64,000 bases of DNA from Micromonospora tarapacensis (GTDB lineage: Bacteria > Actinomycetota > Actinomycetes > Mycobacteriales > Micromonosporaceae), in contig NZ_JAHCDI010000004.1 of assembly GCF_019697375.1 (NCBI RefSeq), positions 4,637,324 through 4,701,323 on the forward strand. The letters run 5' to 3'. Below are positions 25,770-34,688 of the stretch, piece by piece. The notes beneath the pieces were generated by a model. It worked only from the letters and a program-made list of their open reading frames with translations. It searched no databases and was not told the origin of the DNA. The translations under genes and the position numbers were made by a program. Positions within the stretch are counted from its first letter, which is position 1. Every line of letters begins with the position of its first letter.

Positions 25770-27851
25770 ATGAGATTGTCCCAGACCGACGCCCAGCATC
25801 ACATGGCGCAGCCCGGCGGCGGGCACGGTCCGCACGACAAGCACGCCGGGCACGACCCGGAGGCGTTCCGCCGGAAGTTCTGGTGGAGCCTGGCGCTGAC
25901 CGTGCCGATCGTGGTCACCAGTCACCTGGTGATGGACTGGTTCGGCTACCAGCTGGACTTCCCCGGGATCGAACTGGTCGGGCCGGTGCTCGGCACCGTG
26001 GTCTTCGGCTACGGCGGCTGGCCGTTCCTGCAGGGGGCCCTCCGCGAGATCCGGGACCGTGCGCCGGGGATGATGCTGCTCGTCGCCATGGCGATCACGG
26101 TGGCCTACGTGGCGTCGCTGGCCACCGCGTTCGGCGCGTTCGACCTGGACTTCTGGTGGGAACTGGCCGCGCTGGTCACCATCATGCTGCTCGGGCACTG
26201 GCAGGAGATGAAGGCGATCGGTCAGGCGCGCGGTGCGCTGTCCGCGCTGGCCGCGCTGCTGCCGGACGACGCCGAGCGGCTCGGCCCGGACGGGCAGCCG
26301 CAGCGGGTGCCGGTGACCGACCTGCGCCTCGGCGACCTGGTCCTGGTCCGCCCTGGTGCGCGGGTTCCGGCGGACGGTCAGGTCGTCGAGGGCCGGGCCG
26401 AGGTCGACGAGTCGATGATCACGGGTGAGTCGCGGCCGGTGTCCCGCTCCACCGGTGACCGGGTGGTGGCCGGAACGGTGGCCACCGACGCGGCGCTGCG
26501 GGTCCGGATCGAGGCGGTCGGCGACGACACCGCACTGGCCGGCATCCAACGGTTGGTGGCCCAGGCGCAGCAGTCCAGCGGTCGGGCCCAACTGCTGGCC
26601 GACCGGTTCGCCGCCTGGCTGTTCTACATCGCCACCGCGACCGCCGCGGTCACGCTCGTGGTCTGGTCCGTGCTGGCCGGCCTGGACGACGCGGTCGTGC
26701 GTACGGTGACGGTGCTGGTCATCGCCTGCCCGCACGCACTCGGCCTGGCCATCCCGCTGGTGATCGCGTTGTCCACCGCGGTCGCCGCGAAGGACGGCAT
26801 CCTGATCAAGGACCGGCTGGCGCTGGAGCGGATGCGCACCGTGGACACGGTGCTCTTCGACAAGACCGGCACCCTGACCAAGGGCGAACACGTCGTCACC
26901 GACATCGCCGCCGCCGAATCCGAACCGGATGCGGCCGGCCTCACCGAGCGCGACGTGCTCGCCATCGCCGCGGCGGTGGAGGCCGACAGCGAGCACCCGC
27001 TCGCCCGGGCGATCGTGGCTGCCGCCGCGCAGCGGGAAGCCCGCCGGACGGCGACGGGTTTCCACTCACTTCCCGGCCGCGGGGTACGCGCCGAGGTCGA
27101 CGGGGTGACGTACGCCGTCGGCGGGCCGGCGTTGCTCCGGGAGTTCGACACCGCGGTCCCCGACGGCCTCGCCCGGCGGCAGGACGACTGGTCCCACCGT
27201 GGCGCCGCCGTGCTGTACCTGCTCCGGCCGCACGACGGCCGGGCGACCGTGCTCGGTGCCCTCGCCCTGGCGGACGAGGTGCGGCCGGAGGCCCGGCAGG
27301 CCGTCGCCGACCTGCGGGGGCAGGGCATCCGTAAGATCGTGATGATCACCGGGGACGCGCGTCCGGTCGCCGAGGCGGTCGCCGCCGACCTGGGGTTCCA
27401 CTCCGGCGAGGACGAGGTCTTCGCCGAGGTGTTGCCGGCGGAGAAGGACGACGCGGTGACGGACCTGCAACGGCGGGGGCTGCGGGTGGCCATGGTGGGC
27501 GACGGGGTCAACGACGCGCCGGCGCTGGCCCGCGCGAATGTCGGCATCGCGATCGGCGCCGGCACCGACGTGGCCATCGAGTCCGCCGGGGTGGTGCTCG
27601 CCTCGTCCGACCCGCGCGGCGTGACCGGAGTGATCCGGCTGTCCCGGGCCGCGTACCGGAAAATGATCCAGAACCTGGCCTGGGCCGCCGGTTACAACGT
27701 GGTCGCGCTGCCGCTCGCCGCCGGTGTCCTGGCCTGGGCCGGGGTGACGTTGAGCCCGGCGGTCGCCGCCGTGCTGATGTCGGCCTCCACCATCGTGGTG
27801 GCCCTCAACGCCCAGTTGCTGCGCCGGGTCGAACTACGCCCGCGGGACTGA
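25770..27851 (+). CDS. copB: Copper-translocating P-type ATPase, CopB type
   Basis: 693 residues. A His-rich N-terminus (QHHMAQPGGGHGPHDKHAGH) replaces the usual HMA domains. Then come the transmembrane region, actuator motif DESMITGESRPV, the membrane ion site CPHALGLA (Cys-Pro-His, the CopB signature), phosphorylation site FDKTGTLTKGE and hinge [16 protein letters not shown] ATPases export copper or silver. ATG at 25770 is preferred because GGAGG lies about 11 bases upstream and an ATG at 25749 would sit right on the operator. An upstream CsoR-like palindrome points to copper induction. It has no operon partner; CopC at 31.7 kb and the copA-copZ locus at 46.6-49.2 kb complete the copper set. 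Confidence 0.93.
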   Translation: MRLSQTDAQHHMAQPGGGHGPHDKHAGHDPEAFRRKFWWSLALTVPIVVTSHLVMDWFGYQLDFPGIELVGPVLGTVVFGYGGWPFLQGALREIRDRAPGMMLLVAMAITVAYVASLATAFGAFDLDFWWELAALVTIMLLGHWQEMKAIGQARGALSALAALLPDDAERLGPDGQPQRVPVTDLRLGDLVLVRPGARVPADGQVVEGRAEVDESMITGESRPVSRSTGDRVVAGTVATDAALRVRIEAVGDDTALAGIQRLVAQAQQSSGRAQLLADRFAAWLFYIATATAAVTLVVWSVLAGLDDAVVRTVTVLVIACPHALGLAIPLVIALSTAVAAKDGILIKDRLALERMRTVDTVLFDKTGTLTKGEHVVTDIAAAESEPDAAGLTERDVLAIAAAVEADSEHPLARAIVAAAAQREARRTATGFHSLPGRGVRAEVDGVTYAVGGPALLREFDTAVPDGLARRQDDWSHRGAAVLYLLRPHDGRATVLGALALADEVRPEARQAVADLRGQGIRKIVMITGDARPVAEAVAADLGFHSGEDEVFAEVLPAEKDDAVTDLQRRGLRVAMVGDGVNDAPALARANVGIAIGAGTDVAIESAGVVLASSDPRGVTGVIRLSRAAYRKMIQNLAWAAGYNVVALPLAAGVLAWAGVTLSPAVAAVLMSASTIVVALNAQLLRRVELRPRD

Positions 27852-27855
27852 GCAC

Positions 27856-27884
27856 CCGGTCCGGGCAAGCTCCTGCCCGACCGG
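27856..27884. terminator. Hairpin between convergent copB and modC
   Basis: CCGGTCCGGGCA pairs with TGCCCGACCGG (one bulge) around AGCTCC, placed 5 bases after the copB stop and in the gap to the convergent modC end. No U-run, as is common in high-GC genomes. Confidence 0.55.
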
Positions 27885-27930
27885 GGCCGGGCGCGGCGAC
27901 GAGACTCGACGGCATGGCGCCGGAGCCAGG

Positions 27931-29043
27931 TCAGGGTCCGTTCGCCGCGGGGTAGGCACGGGTCTCGGTGGCCTTGACCGCCGCCCAGACCAGCTGCCCC
28001 GGGGCCGGTCTCAGCTGGGCGGCGGCGGCCGGGGTGACGTCGGCGGCCACGTCGATCGGACCGGTGAGTTGGATCCGCAGGTTGTCGCCGTGCCGCTGGA
28101 CCCCGGCGATGGTGGCCGGCCAGGTGTTGCGGGGGCTGCCGTCGGGTCGTCGCGGGTGCAGCGCCACGGCCGACGGCGCGAAGGCCACGAAGACCTCGCC
28201 GTCGTGCTGGTCACCGGTGGTCAACCGGAACCCGTCGGTGAGCCGGACGCGGTGCCCGCTGGCCCGGCCGCGGTAGAGGTTGAGCCCGACCAGGCGGGCG
28301 ACGTAGTCGGTGCGGGGTTGCGCGGTGACCGTGGTGGCGCTGCCCTCCTGGACCATTCGGCCGTCTTCGATGATGACCAGCCGGTCGGCGAGCACGAGGG
28401 CGTCCAGTGGATCGTGGGTGACCAGCATCGCTGCCCCGGTGTGCGCGGCGAGGTGCCGTTGCAGTTGCGCCCGGGTGTCGAGGCGGGTGCCGGCGTCGAG
28501 CGCGGCCAGCGGCTCGTCGAGCAGCAGCAACGCCGGCTCGACGGCCAGGGCACGGGCGAGCGCGACCCGTTGGGCCTGCCCGCCGGAGAGCTGCCGGGGC
28601 TTGCGGCGGGCGTGCTCGGTCAACCCCATCCGGGCCAGCCAGTCGGCGGCCCGCTGCCGGGCCCGCTGCCGGTCCAGGCCGTGCCGGCGCGGGCCGAACG
28701 CGACGTTGTCCAGCGCGCTGAGGTGGGGGAAGAGCAGATAGTCCTGGAACACCACGCCGATCGGGCGGCCCTCGGTGGGGACCCAGCTGCGCCCGTCGGG
28801 ACGGTCGAGGTCCCGCCCGGCCAGGCTGAGGTGACCGGCCGAGAGCGGCAGCAGGCCGGCGAGCGCACGCAGGGCGGTGGTCTTGCCCGCGCCGTTGGGC
28901 CCGAGGAGCGCGACGACCTCGCCCGGGGCGATGGTCAGCGGCAGGTCGAGCCGGAAGCTGCCCCGGTCCACCACGAGACGGGCGTCGAGCAGCGGCCCGC
29001 CCGGGCGCGTGCCGGCAGTGCGGGTGGTCCGGCCGGCGGTCAC
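27931..29043 (-). CDS. modC: Molybdate ABC transporter ATP-binding protein
   Basis: 370 residues: ABC domain (about 15-235) with Walker A LGPNGAGKTTALRAL, Q-loop VVFQDYLLFPHLSALD, signature LSGGQAQRVALARAL and Walker B LLLLDEPLAALDAG, followed by a C-terminal TOBE-type domain (about 295-365). It supplies ATP hydrolysis for molybdate (or tungstate) import. The GTG start at 29043 overlaps the permease stop (GTGA). It is last in the operon regulator-modA-modB-modC. The assignment to molybdate rests on the linked ModA-type binding protein, the ModB-type permease and the TOBE regulator. Confidence 0.93.
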   Translation of the reverse strand: MTAGRTTRTAGTRPGGPLLDARLVVDRGSFRLDLPLTIAPGEVVALLGPNGAGKTTALRALAGLLPLSAGHLSLAGRDLDRPDGRSWVPTEGRPIGVVFQDYLLFPHLSALDNVAFGPRRHGLDRQRARQRAADWLARMGLTEHARRKPRQLSGGQAQRVALARALAVEPALLLLDEPLAALDAGTRLDTRAQLQRHLAAHTGAAMLVTHDPLDALVLADRLVIIEDGRMVQEGSATTVTAQPRTDYVARLVGLNLYRGRASGHRVRLTDGFRLTTGDQHDGEVFVAFAPSAVALHPRRPDGSPRNTWPATIAGVQRHGDNLRIQLTGPIDVAADVTPAAAAQLRPAPGQLVWAAVKATETRAYPAANGP

Positions 29044-29885
29044 GGCGCGCTGACCCAACGGTCCCGCAGGCTGGCCAGGATCACCACGGAGACGGTGAGC
29101 AGGAGAAGGCTGAGCACGATCGCGGCCTCCAGATCGGTCTCCAGGGCGAGGTAGACGGCCAGCGGCATGGTCTGCGTCCGGCCGGGGTAGTTGCCGGCGA
29201 AGGTGATCGTCGCGCCGAACTCGCCGAGGGCGCGGGCCCAGCAGAGCACCGCGCCGGCGGCGATGCCGGGTGCGACGAGCGGCAGCGTGACGTGGGTGAA
29301 GGTGGTCCACCGACCGGCGCCGAGGGTGGCGGCGGCCTCCTCGTAGCGGGTGTCGGCGCCGCGCAGCGCGCCTTCCACGGCGATGATCAGGAACGGCATG
29401 GCGACGAACGCCTCGGCGAGCACGACCGCCGTGGTGGTGAACGGCAGGGTGATGCCGAACGCCGAGTCCAGCCACGAGCCGACCAGCCCGCGCCGGCCGA
29501 AGACCAGCAGGAGCGCCACGCCGCCGACCACCGGCGGCAGCACGAGTGGCACGGTGACCAGGGCGCGCACCAGCCGGCGGCCGGGGAACGGGACGCGGGC
29601 CAGCAGCCAGGCCAGCGGGATGCCCAGGACGAGGCAGAGCAGGGTGGCCAGCGTGGCGGTCTGCACCGACAACCGCAACGCGGTGAGTACCCCCGGCTCG
29701 GTGAGCCGCTGCGGCAACGTGCTCCACGGGGCGCGGACCAGCAGCCCGGCCAGGGGCAGCACGAGCAGGGCCAGCCCGAGCGCGGCGGGAAACAGCAGCG
29801 CGACCGGTATCCGGCCGGTGCGCCTGGTGCGGGTGGGTGAGGCGGTCACGGCCGGCGGCGTCGCCTCGCCATCTGTGCGGGCCAC
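29040..29885 (-). CDS. modB: Molybdate ABC transporter permease
   Basis: 281 residues with about six membrane helices. The first (ALLFPAALGLALLVLPLAGL) follows a charged cytoplasmic N-terminus. The binding-protein-dependent permease (EAA) motif region reads YEEAAATLGAGRWTTFTHVT and LPLVAPGIAAGAVLCWARAL, with GEFGATITFAGNYPGRTQTM following, characteristic of ModB. Start is GTG at 29885, a few bases after the modA stop. It forms the membrane channel for molybdate import with ModC and ModA. Confidence 0.95.
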   Translation of the reverse strand: MARTDGEATPPAVTASPTRTRRTGRIPVALLFPAALGLALLVLPLAGLLVRAPWSTLPQRLTEPGVLTALRLSVQTATLATLLCLVLGIPLAWLLARVPFPGRRLVRALVTVPLVLPPVVGGVALLLVFGRRGLVGSWLDSAFGITLPFTTTAVVLAEAFVAMPFLIIAVEGALRGADTRYEEAAATLGAGRWTTFTHVTLPLVAPGIAAGAVLCWARALGEFGATITFAGNYPGRTQTMPLAVYLALETDLEAAIVLSLLLLTVSVVILASLRDRWVSAP

Positions 29886-29888
29886 CGG

Positions 29889-30679
29889 TCAGGGCGCCTG
29901 GAACCCGGCCGCGGTGAGCACGCCGAGGCCGGCGTCGGAGCGGACGTACTCGACGAACGCCCGGGCGGCTGGCCTGTTCGGCGCGCCCCGCAGCACGATG
30001 ATCGGATAGTCGTTGATCGCGCCGGCCGACTCGGGGAACTCGACGCCGTCGACCTCGTCGGCGGCGGCCCGCGCGTCGGTGCGGTAGACCAGCGCGGCGT
30101 CGACCTCGCCGAGCCGTACCTTGGCCAGCGCGGCCCTGACGTCCTGTTCGAGGGTGACCGGGGTGAGCGCCACGCCGGCCGAGTCCAGGGCGGTACGCGC
30201 CGCCGCCCCGCACGGCACCTGTTCGGCGCAGAGCGCGACCAACGTGTCGGCCCCGGTGAGATCACCCAGGCCGGACACTCCATCCGGATTGCCCTTCGGC
30301 ACGGCGATGACGAGCCGGTTGCGCACGACGACCACCGGCTCACCGTCACCGTTGCCGGCCTCGGTGACGGTGGTCGTGTTGGCCGGTGCCGCCGCGGCGA
30401 ACACGTCGGCCGGCGCGCCCTGGTTGATCTGGGTGGCGAGGGCGGAGCTGCCGGCGAAGCTGAAGGTCACCCGCACCCCCTGGTGGGCAGCCTCGAAGTC
30501 GGCGCCGATGCGGGTGAACGACTCGGTCAACGACGCGGCGGCGAACACGGTCAGCTCGCCGCTGACCTCGCTGCCAGCGGCGGCCGGCGGCGGGTCGGGG
30601 CGCCGCCGCAGCCGATCAGCCCCAGCGCCGCCAGGGTGGTCGACACGGCCAGGACGGTGCGCAGCCGTGCCGATCTCAC
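29889..30679 (-). pseudogene. modA: Molybdate-binding lipoprotein ModA, frameshifted between signal and mature part
   Basis: The GTG start at 30679 overlaps the regulator stop (GTGA) and reads a lipoprotein signal ending in LGLIGCGG (lipobox L-I-G-C). The mature protein continues in another frame: GSEVSGELTVFAAASLTESF, FSFAGSSALATQINQGAPAD, then NDYPIIVLRGAPNRPAARAF up to the stop at 29889, all typical of ModA. The break is at the four G at 30597-30600. One extra base gives a continuous protein of about 263 residues with a proline-rich linker. If the shift is real, only an unexported protein could be made from an internal GTG at 30548. Sequencing error is likely because the same type of lesion recurs elsewhere in the window. 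Confidence 0.85.
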
Positions 30680-31095
30680 GAGCCGACCCTCCCTCTGCTC
30701 CCGACCGCCGTGATCGGCTTCTCCACGACGACCGTCGTCGACTTGATCACTGCCACGGCCACCGAACCGACCTCCAGACCGAGGTGGTCGACCGCCTCCC
30801 GGCTCATCAACGACACCAGCCGGAACGGGCCGGCCTGGATGTCCACCTGCGCCATCACCGCGTCCTTGACGACGGCGGTGACGATGCCGGGCAGCCGGTT
30901 GCGGGCCGAGGACTCCTCGGCCCGACCGCCTGGCTCGGCCGCCTGCGCCCGGACGAACGCGGCGAGGTCGACCCCGTCGATCACCCGGTGGCCGTGCCCG
31001 TCACGGCTCGCATCGAGCCGACCGGCGTCCACCCAGCGACGAACCGTGTCCACGCTGACACCGAGCAGCTCGGCCGCCTCACCCATCCGAAACAT
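30676..31095 (-). CDS. HTH (MerR/excisionase-like) regulator with TOBE molybdate-binding domain
   Basis: 139 residues. The N-terminal HTH is MFRMGEAAELLGVSVDTVRR with WVDAGRLDASRDGHGHRVID. The C-terminal TOBE/Mop domain is ARNRLPGIVTAVVKDAVMAQ, VDIQAGPFRLVSLMSREAVD and SVAVAVIKSTTVVVEKP. Such proteins bind molybdate through the Mop fold and are thought to regulate the mod genes. Its stop overlaps the modA start (GTGA), so regulator and transporter are made from one message. ATG at 31095 is the similarity start; a GTG two codons earlier is equally possible. Confidence 0.9.
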   Translation of the reverse strand: MFRMGEAAELLGVSVDTVRRWVDAGRLDASRDGHGHRVIDGVDLAAFVRAQAAEPGGRAEESSARNRLPGIVTAVVKDAVMAQVDIQAGPFRLVSLMSREAVDHLGLEVGSVAVAVIKSTTVVVEKPITAVGSRGRVGS

Positions 31096-31235
31096 GGTCA
31101 CGACGGCATCGTAGACGACCGCGCCTGCGGTCGACAGCAGGCACATTGACTCGTATCTCCGGCGCACTGACGCGGTTTCAGGGTCGCATCTGCGTCACGC
31201 CGGAGGGTCGGCGCCGACCCGCCTCGCCAACCGCC

Positions 31236-31718
31236 GGCGCGGCACGCCTCACCCAGGGCCGGCCGGCGCTGGCCGACACCGAGCCGGAACTGGGGCTGCT
31301 GCCCGCCCGGCTCACCATCACCTTCGGTTTCGGCCCGGGCCTGTTCGCCGCCGCCGGTCTCGACGACCGTCGCCCGCCCTCGGTGACCGACCTGCCCCGT
31401 TCGCCATCGACCGGGCTGCAACCCAACTGGTCCGGCGGGGACCTGCTGGCCCGGGCACACGTCACCGACGACCGGTTCCGGATCCTGCGCCGCCCCTACA
31501 ACTACGATGGGACACCGACCGCCGACGGCACCGCCGACAGCGGCCTGATCTTCGCGTCGTACCAGGCCGACATCGCGACCCAGTTCCTGCCCATCCAGCG
31601 ACCGCTCGCCGAGCGGGACCTGCTCGACGAGCGGACCACCCCGATCGGCTCCGCCGTCTTCGCCGTACCGCCCGGGTGCCCGGAGGGCTGCTGGGTCGGC
31701 CAGCAACTGCTCGACTGA
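31236..31718 (+). pseudogene. DyP-type peroxidase remnant with the central segment missing
   Basis: The frame begins in mid-protein at AARLTQGRPALADTEPELGL, continues TITFGFGPGLFAAAGLDDRR and NWSGGDLLARA, then jumps directly to RFRILRRPYNYD, DSGLIFASYQADIATQFLPI and the C-terminal GSAVFAVPPGCPEGCWVGQQ. In complete Tat-exported DyP peroxidases about 150 residues separate the two blocks, including the heme-side GXXDG motif; here they are fused in frame. The Tat signal and N-terminus are also absent. A functional heme enzyme is therefore unlikely. It lies 17 bases before copC on the same strand, the arrangement seen for DyP/CopC gene pairs in actinobacteria. Confidence 0.8.
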
Positions 31719-31735
31719 CGAGGAGAATGACCAGC

Positions 31736-32356
31736 ATGCTCATCCGTCTCCGCCGACCGCTCACCGCCGGACTCCTCGCCGCCGTCCTGGCCGCCGCGGC
31801 TCTGCTGGTCCCGCCCGCCTCCCCCGCGTACGCGCACAACGCGCTGCGCAAGGCGACGCCCGCCCAGGACGCCGAACTCACCACCCCGCCGAGCAGGATC
31901 ACGCTGGAGTTCATGCAGAAGCTCAACCCGTCGTTGACCACCATCACACTCAGCGACGCGGGCAAGCAGAAGGTGGCCACCGGCGAGCCGGACGTGACCG
32001 GCGCCAAGGGCACGGTGACCATCGAGGCGCCACTGGCCAACGGCACCTACACGGTCGGGTACCGGGTGGTCTCCGCCGACGGGCATCCCGTGCAGGGGTC
32101 GTACAAGTTCACCGTCGCCGACCCGACGGCCACCGCCGAACCCACCCCCAGCGCCACCCCTGCGGGGAGCGAACCGGCGGCGACTCCGAGCGCCGCACCG
32201 ACCTCCGCCGCCGCTGCCAGCCCCGCCGCCAGCGGCTCGTCCGGCGGCTCCGGCACCGTGGCGCCGCTGGCCGGGGTGTTGGTCGCCCTGGTCGCCGGCG
32301 CGGCGGTGGTCCTGCTCCGGCGTCGTCGCGCCGGCGGCGGAGCAGCCGAAAAGTGA
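31736..32356 (+). CDS. copC: CopC-family copper-binding protein
   Basis: 206 residues with a signal peptide cleaved after AYA to leave His as the first mature residue (HNALRKATPAQDAELTTPPS), the N-terminal copper ligand of CopC. A second His occurs in SADGHPVQGSYKFTV, giving the histidine-brace type site. A Pro/Ala/Thr-rich linker (about 125-175) leads to a membrane helix (VLVALVAGAAVVLLRRRR) that anchors the protein on the outside. ATG 31736 is chosen because AGGAG is about 10 bases upstream; an ATG at 31727 is too close to it. Likely role: periplasm-like copper binding for uptake or tolerance, near the copper ATPase gene. Confidence 0.92.
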   Translation: MLIRLRRPLTAGLLAAVLAAAALLVPPASPAYAHNALRKATPAQDAELTTPPSRITLEFMQKLNPSLTTITLSDAGKQKVATGEPDVTGAKGTVTIEAPLANGTYTVGYRVVSADGHPVQGSYKFTVADPTATAEPTPSATPAGSEPAATPSAAPTSAAAASPAASGSSGGSGTVAPLAGVLVALVAGAAVVLLRRRRAGGGAAEK

Positions 32357-32398
32357 TCATCACATCGGCCGGGTCGGGCCGGCCGGCCGGACCCGGTC

Positions 32399-33499
32399 TC
32401 AGCGCAGCAGCACCGGTCCGGCGTCGATCCGGGTCCGGAACAGCAGGTACGGCCTACGGCGCAGATCCTTTCCCCCGTGGTAGCCGGGCTGCCGGTGCAG
32501 CTGGTTGGCGGTGACGTAGAGGTGCCCGTCGACGGCCAGCGACATGGTGTCGGGCCAGAGCAGCCGGGGATCGTGCACCACCGTCTCGTACTCGCCGTCC
32601 GGACGGCGCCGCAGCACCGCGTTGTGCTCGTACGAGGTCAGGTAGACCCGGCCGGCGTCGTCGCTCTCCAGGCCGTCGGAGCCGGTGCCCTTGTCGCCCT
32701 CGTGGACCACGGTCGCGGCGACCTCGGCCTCGCCGGCCGAGACGTCGGCGAGGGCGTCGGTGGCGACGCTGTACCACTGGCGCGAGGCGAGCGGGCAGTA
32801 GTGGAGCCGAGCGCCGTCGGCGGAGATGGCGATGCCGTCGGAGCCGATCATCACTGGTTCCGCCGGCCTGTCCGGCGGCCGTTGCAGGAACGGCCGCCCC
32901 TCCACCAACGGCCGGAAGCGGGACAGCGGCTCCGCCTTGGTGGACGGGTGGTCGTGCAGTCGCCGCCACGACGCTCCGGTCGCCAGGTCGACCACGATGA
33001 TCCCGTTCGGGCCGGCGACCGCCGAGTCGGTGATGTAGGCCACCCCCGCCGCACCGCGCCGCAGGTCGAACCGCACGTCATTGAGGTACGTCGTGGGTAG
33101 CGCCACGTTCGCCGGAAAGGTGATCACCTGGGCGACCGTGTCGGTGTCCAGGTCGATCCGGACCAGCTTGGGGCCACCGGGGCGGGTGGGCCGGAACATC
33201 GGGCTGCCGGTGTCGAGCACCCAGAGCCGATCGGCGGGATCGACGACGACACTCTGCACCGAGACGAACGCCTCCGCGTCGTCGTCGCCGCCCGGCCGGT
33301 TCCGGGCCTCGTCGGGGTACGGCACCTCGTCGCCGTCACGCAGCTCGACGACGGTGGCCGGCACCTCGTCACCCCACCTGGGGAAGTTGACGAAGATCCG
33401 GCCGGCGTGCGAGACGCTCACCCCGGTCGGCATCGGCCCGGTGAAGGCGTGGACGAGTTCCAGTTCCCCGACGGTCTCGCCCGACGCGGGTTCGCTCAT
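32399..33499 (-). CDS. Major royal jelly/Yellow-type beta-propeller protein
   Basis: 366 residues, no signal peptide. The propeller repeats of the royal-jelly/Yellow family are visible: GVSVSHAGRIFVNFPRWGDE, SVQSVVVDPADRLWVLDTGS, DVRFDLRRGAAGVAYITDSA, GSDGIAISADGARLHYCPLA and a late GSDGLESDDAGRVYLTSYEH. Members include dopachrome-converting enzymes and SMP-30-like lactonases; substrate is unknown here. The start ATG at 33499 has GGAG nearby and begins MSEPASGETVGELELVHAFT. It is alone on the minus strand, with about 290 bases upstream that hold no other gene. Confidence 0.87.
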   Translation of the reverse strand: MSEPASGETVGELELVHAFTGPMPTGVSVSHAGRIFVNFPRWGDEVPATVVELRDGDEVPYPDEARNRPGGDDDAEAFVSVQSVVVDPADRLWVLDTGSPMFRPTRPGGPKLVRIDLDTDTVAQVITFPANVALPTTYLNDVRFDLRRGAAGVAYITDSAVAGPNGIIVVDLATGASWRRLHDHPSTKAEPLSRFRPLVEGRPFLQRPPDRPAEPVMIGSDGIAISADGARLHYCPLASRQWYSVATDALADVSAGEAEVAATVVHEGDKGTGSDGLESDDAGRVYLTSYEHNAVLRRRPDGEYETVVHDPRLLWPDTMSLAVDGHLYVTANQLHRQPGYHGGKDLRRRPYLLFRTRIDAGPVLLR

Positions 33500-33789
33500 C
33501 TGCCGCTCCTGACTCTCGATGCCGCCCCGTTCCCGTGGCCGCCGGGCGCAAACGTGCCCCGGTCCGGTCGGTGGCGACAGGACAGCCCGGCCCGTCACGG
33601 CCACCTCCGCGCCGCGCCCGTTCGGGCCGCCCGATCGGTCAGTCGGGGGTGGCCCGCGGCGACGGTCCAGCCCTGTCGGCGCGCCGAATCGCCGAGCCCG
33701 CAGGCCGGCGGCGGAGTCCGGCGGCGGTCCGGCTTCCGAGTACCGGCCGGCGCAAGCCAAGGTGACGGGTATGCCCCAGGTGCCGGACC

Positions 33790-34125
33790 TCAGGCGCCGC
33801 GGGGGGCGTACATGATGACGGCCACGCCGAGCAGGCAGATCGCCGCGCCGGTGAGATCCCACCGGTCCGGGCGGAAGCCGTCGAAGACCATCCCCCAGGC
33901 GAGCGAACCGGCGACGAAGACCCCGCCGTACGCGGCCAGGATCCGGCCGAAGTTCGGGTCGGGCTGGAAGGTGGCGACGAAGCCGTACGCACCCAGGGCC
34001 AGCACCCCGGCGGCGACGAACCACAGCCCCCGGTGTTCACGCCAGCCCTGCCACACCAGCCAGGCCCCGCCGATCTCGGCGACCGCGGCCAGGACGAACA
34101 GCAGCACCGAACGCAGTACGGTCAC
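33790..34125 (-). CDS. YnfA-family membrane protein
   Basis: 111 residues, four short membrane helices typical of this family: [20 protein letters not shown], then [20 protein letters not shown], then the diagnostic loop [20 protein letters not shown], and [19 protein letters not shown] at the end. The family is related in size to small multidrug transporters; function is not established. The start GTG at 34125 gives the conserved length; a GTG at 34134 with GGAGG close by is also possible. Divergent from the crcB pair with an 80-base gap. Confidence 0.92.
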   Translation of the reverse strand: MTVLRSVLLFVLAAVAEIGGAWLVWQGWREHRGLWFVAAGVLALGAYGFVATFQPDPNFGRILAAYGGVFVAGSLAWGMVFDGFRPDRWDLTGAAICLLGVAVIMYAPRGA

Positions 34126-34205
34126 CCGGCGCACCCTACCTCCGCCCGGCGCTATCCTCGGCAACTGGGCATTGGGGGCACCCGCGGACCGGTAGGGGGT
34201 GAGCT

Positions 34206-34688
34206 GTGCGGCCCGAACGACCGCCCACCGATCCGGATGTCGACCTCGATGTCCCGCGCCAACGCGCGGAACTGCGGGGTGGCGCCGCCAGCCTGCTCGC
34301 CGCGATCGCCGTCGGTGGCATGGTCGGCGCGGTGGTAAGGCACGGGCTGGCCGTGGCGTTTCCACACCCGCCCGGGGGATTTCCGTGGGCCACCTTCGCC
34401 GTCAACGTCTCGGGTTGCCTGCTCATCGGCGTGCTGATGGTGCTGATCACCGAGGCGTGGCAGGCACCGCGGCTGGTCCGGCCCTTCCTCGGCGTCGGCA
34501 TCCTCGGCGGCTACACCACCTTCTCCACGTACGCCGTCGAGGTGCAGCAGGCGGTGGCCGCCGGCGCGACGCGGACCGGGCTGCTGTATCTCGCCGGGAC
34601 TCTCGTCGCCGCCCTCGCGTCGGTGCGCATCGGCGTGACGCTGACCCGGCTGGCGACCGGGGTGGTCCGGAAGCGGAGCGCCGGATGA
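34206..34688 (+). CDS. crcB: CrcB/Fluc fluoride channel subunit 1
   Basis: 160 residues: an acidic cytoplasmic N-terminal extension of about 30 residues, then four helices with the Fluc signatures [36 protein letters not shown] and the pore [15 protein letters not shown] (the Phe-box/TTFSTY region). Fluc channels are dual-topology dimers that export fluoride. In many actinobacteria two divergent copies form a heterodimer; here the second copy overlaps by 4 bases. I see no fluoride riboswitch in the 80 bases upstream. Confidence 0.94.
   Translation: MRPERPPTDPDVDLDVPRQRAELRGGAASLLAAIAVGGMVGAVVRHGLAVAFPHPPGGFPWATFAVNVSGCLLIGVLMVLITEAWQAPRLVRPFLGVGILGGYTTFSTYAVEVQQAVAAGATRTGLLYLAGTLVAALASVRIGVTLTRLATGVVRKRSAG

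Noticed and set aside
33500..33789. Gene in the gap upstream of the Yellow-type protein gene
   Set aside because: Open frames on the plus strand lack ribosome sites and similarity; probably promoter and spacer.
34126..34205. Possible fluoride riboswitch in front of crcB
   Set aside because: The 80 bases do not contain the conserved core of the crcB motif, and no matching pseudoknot could be drawn.
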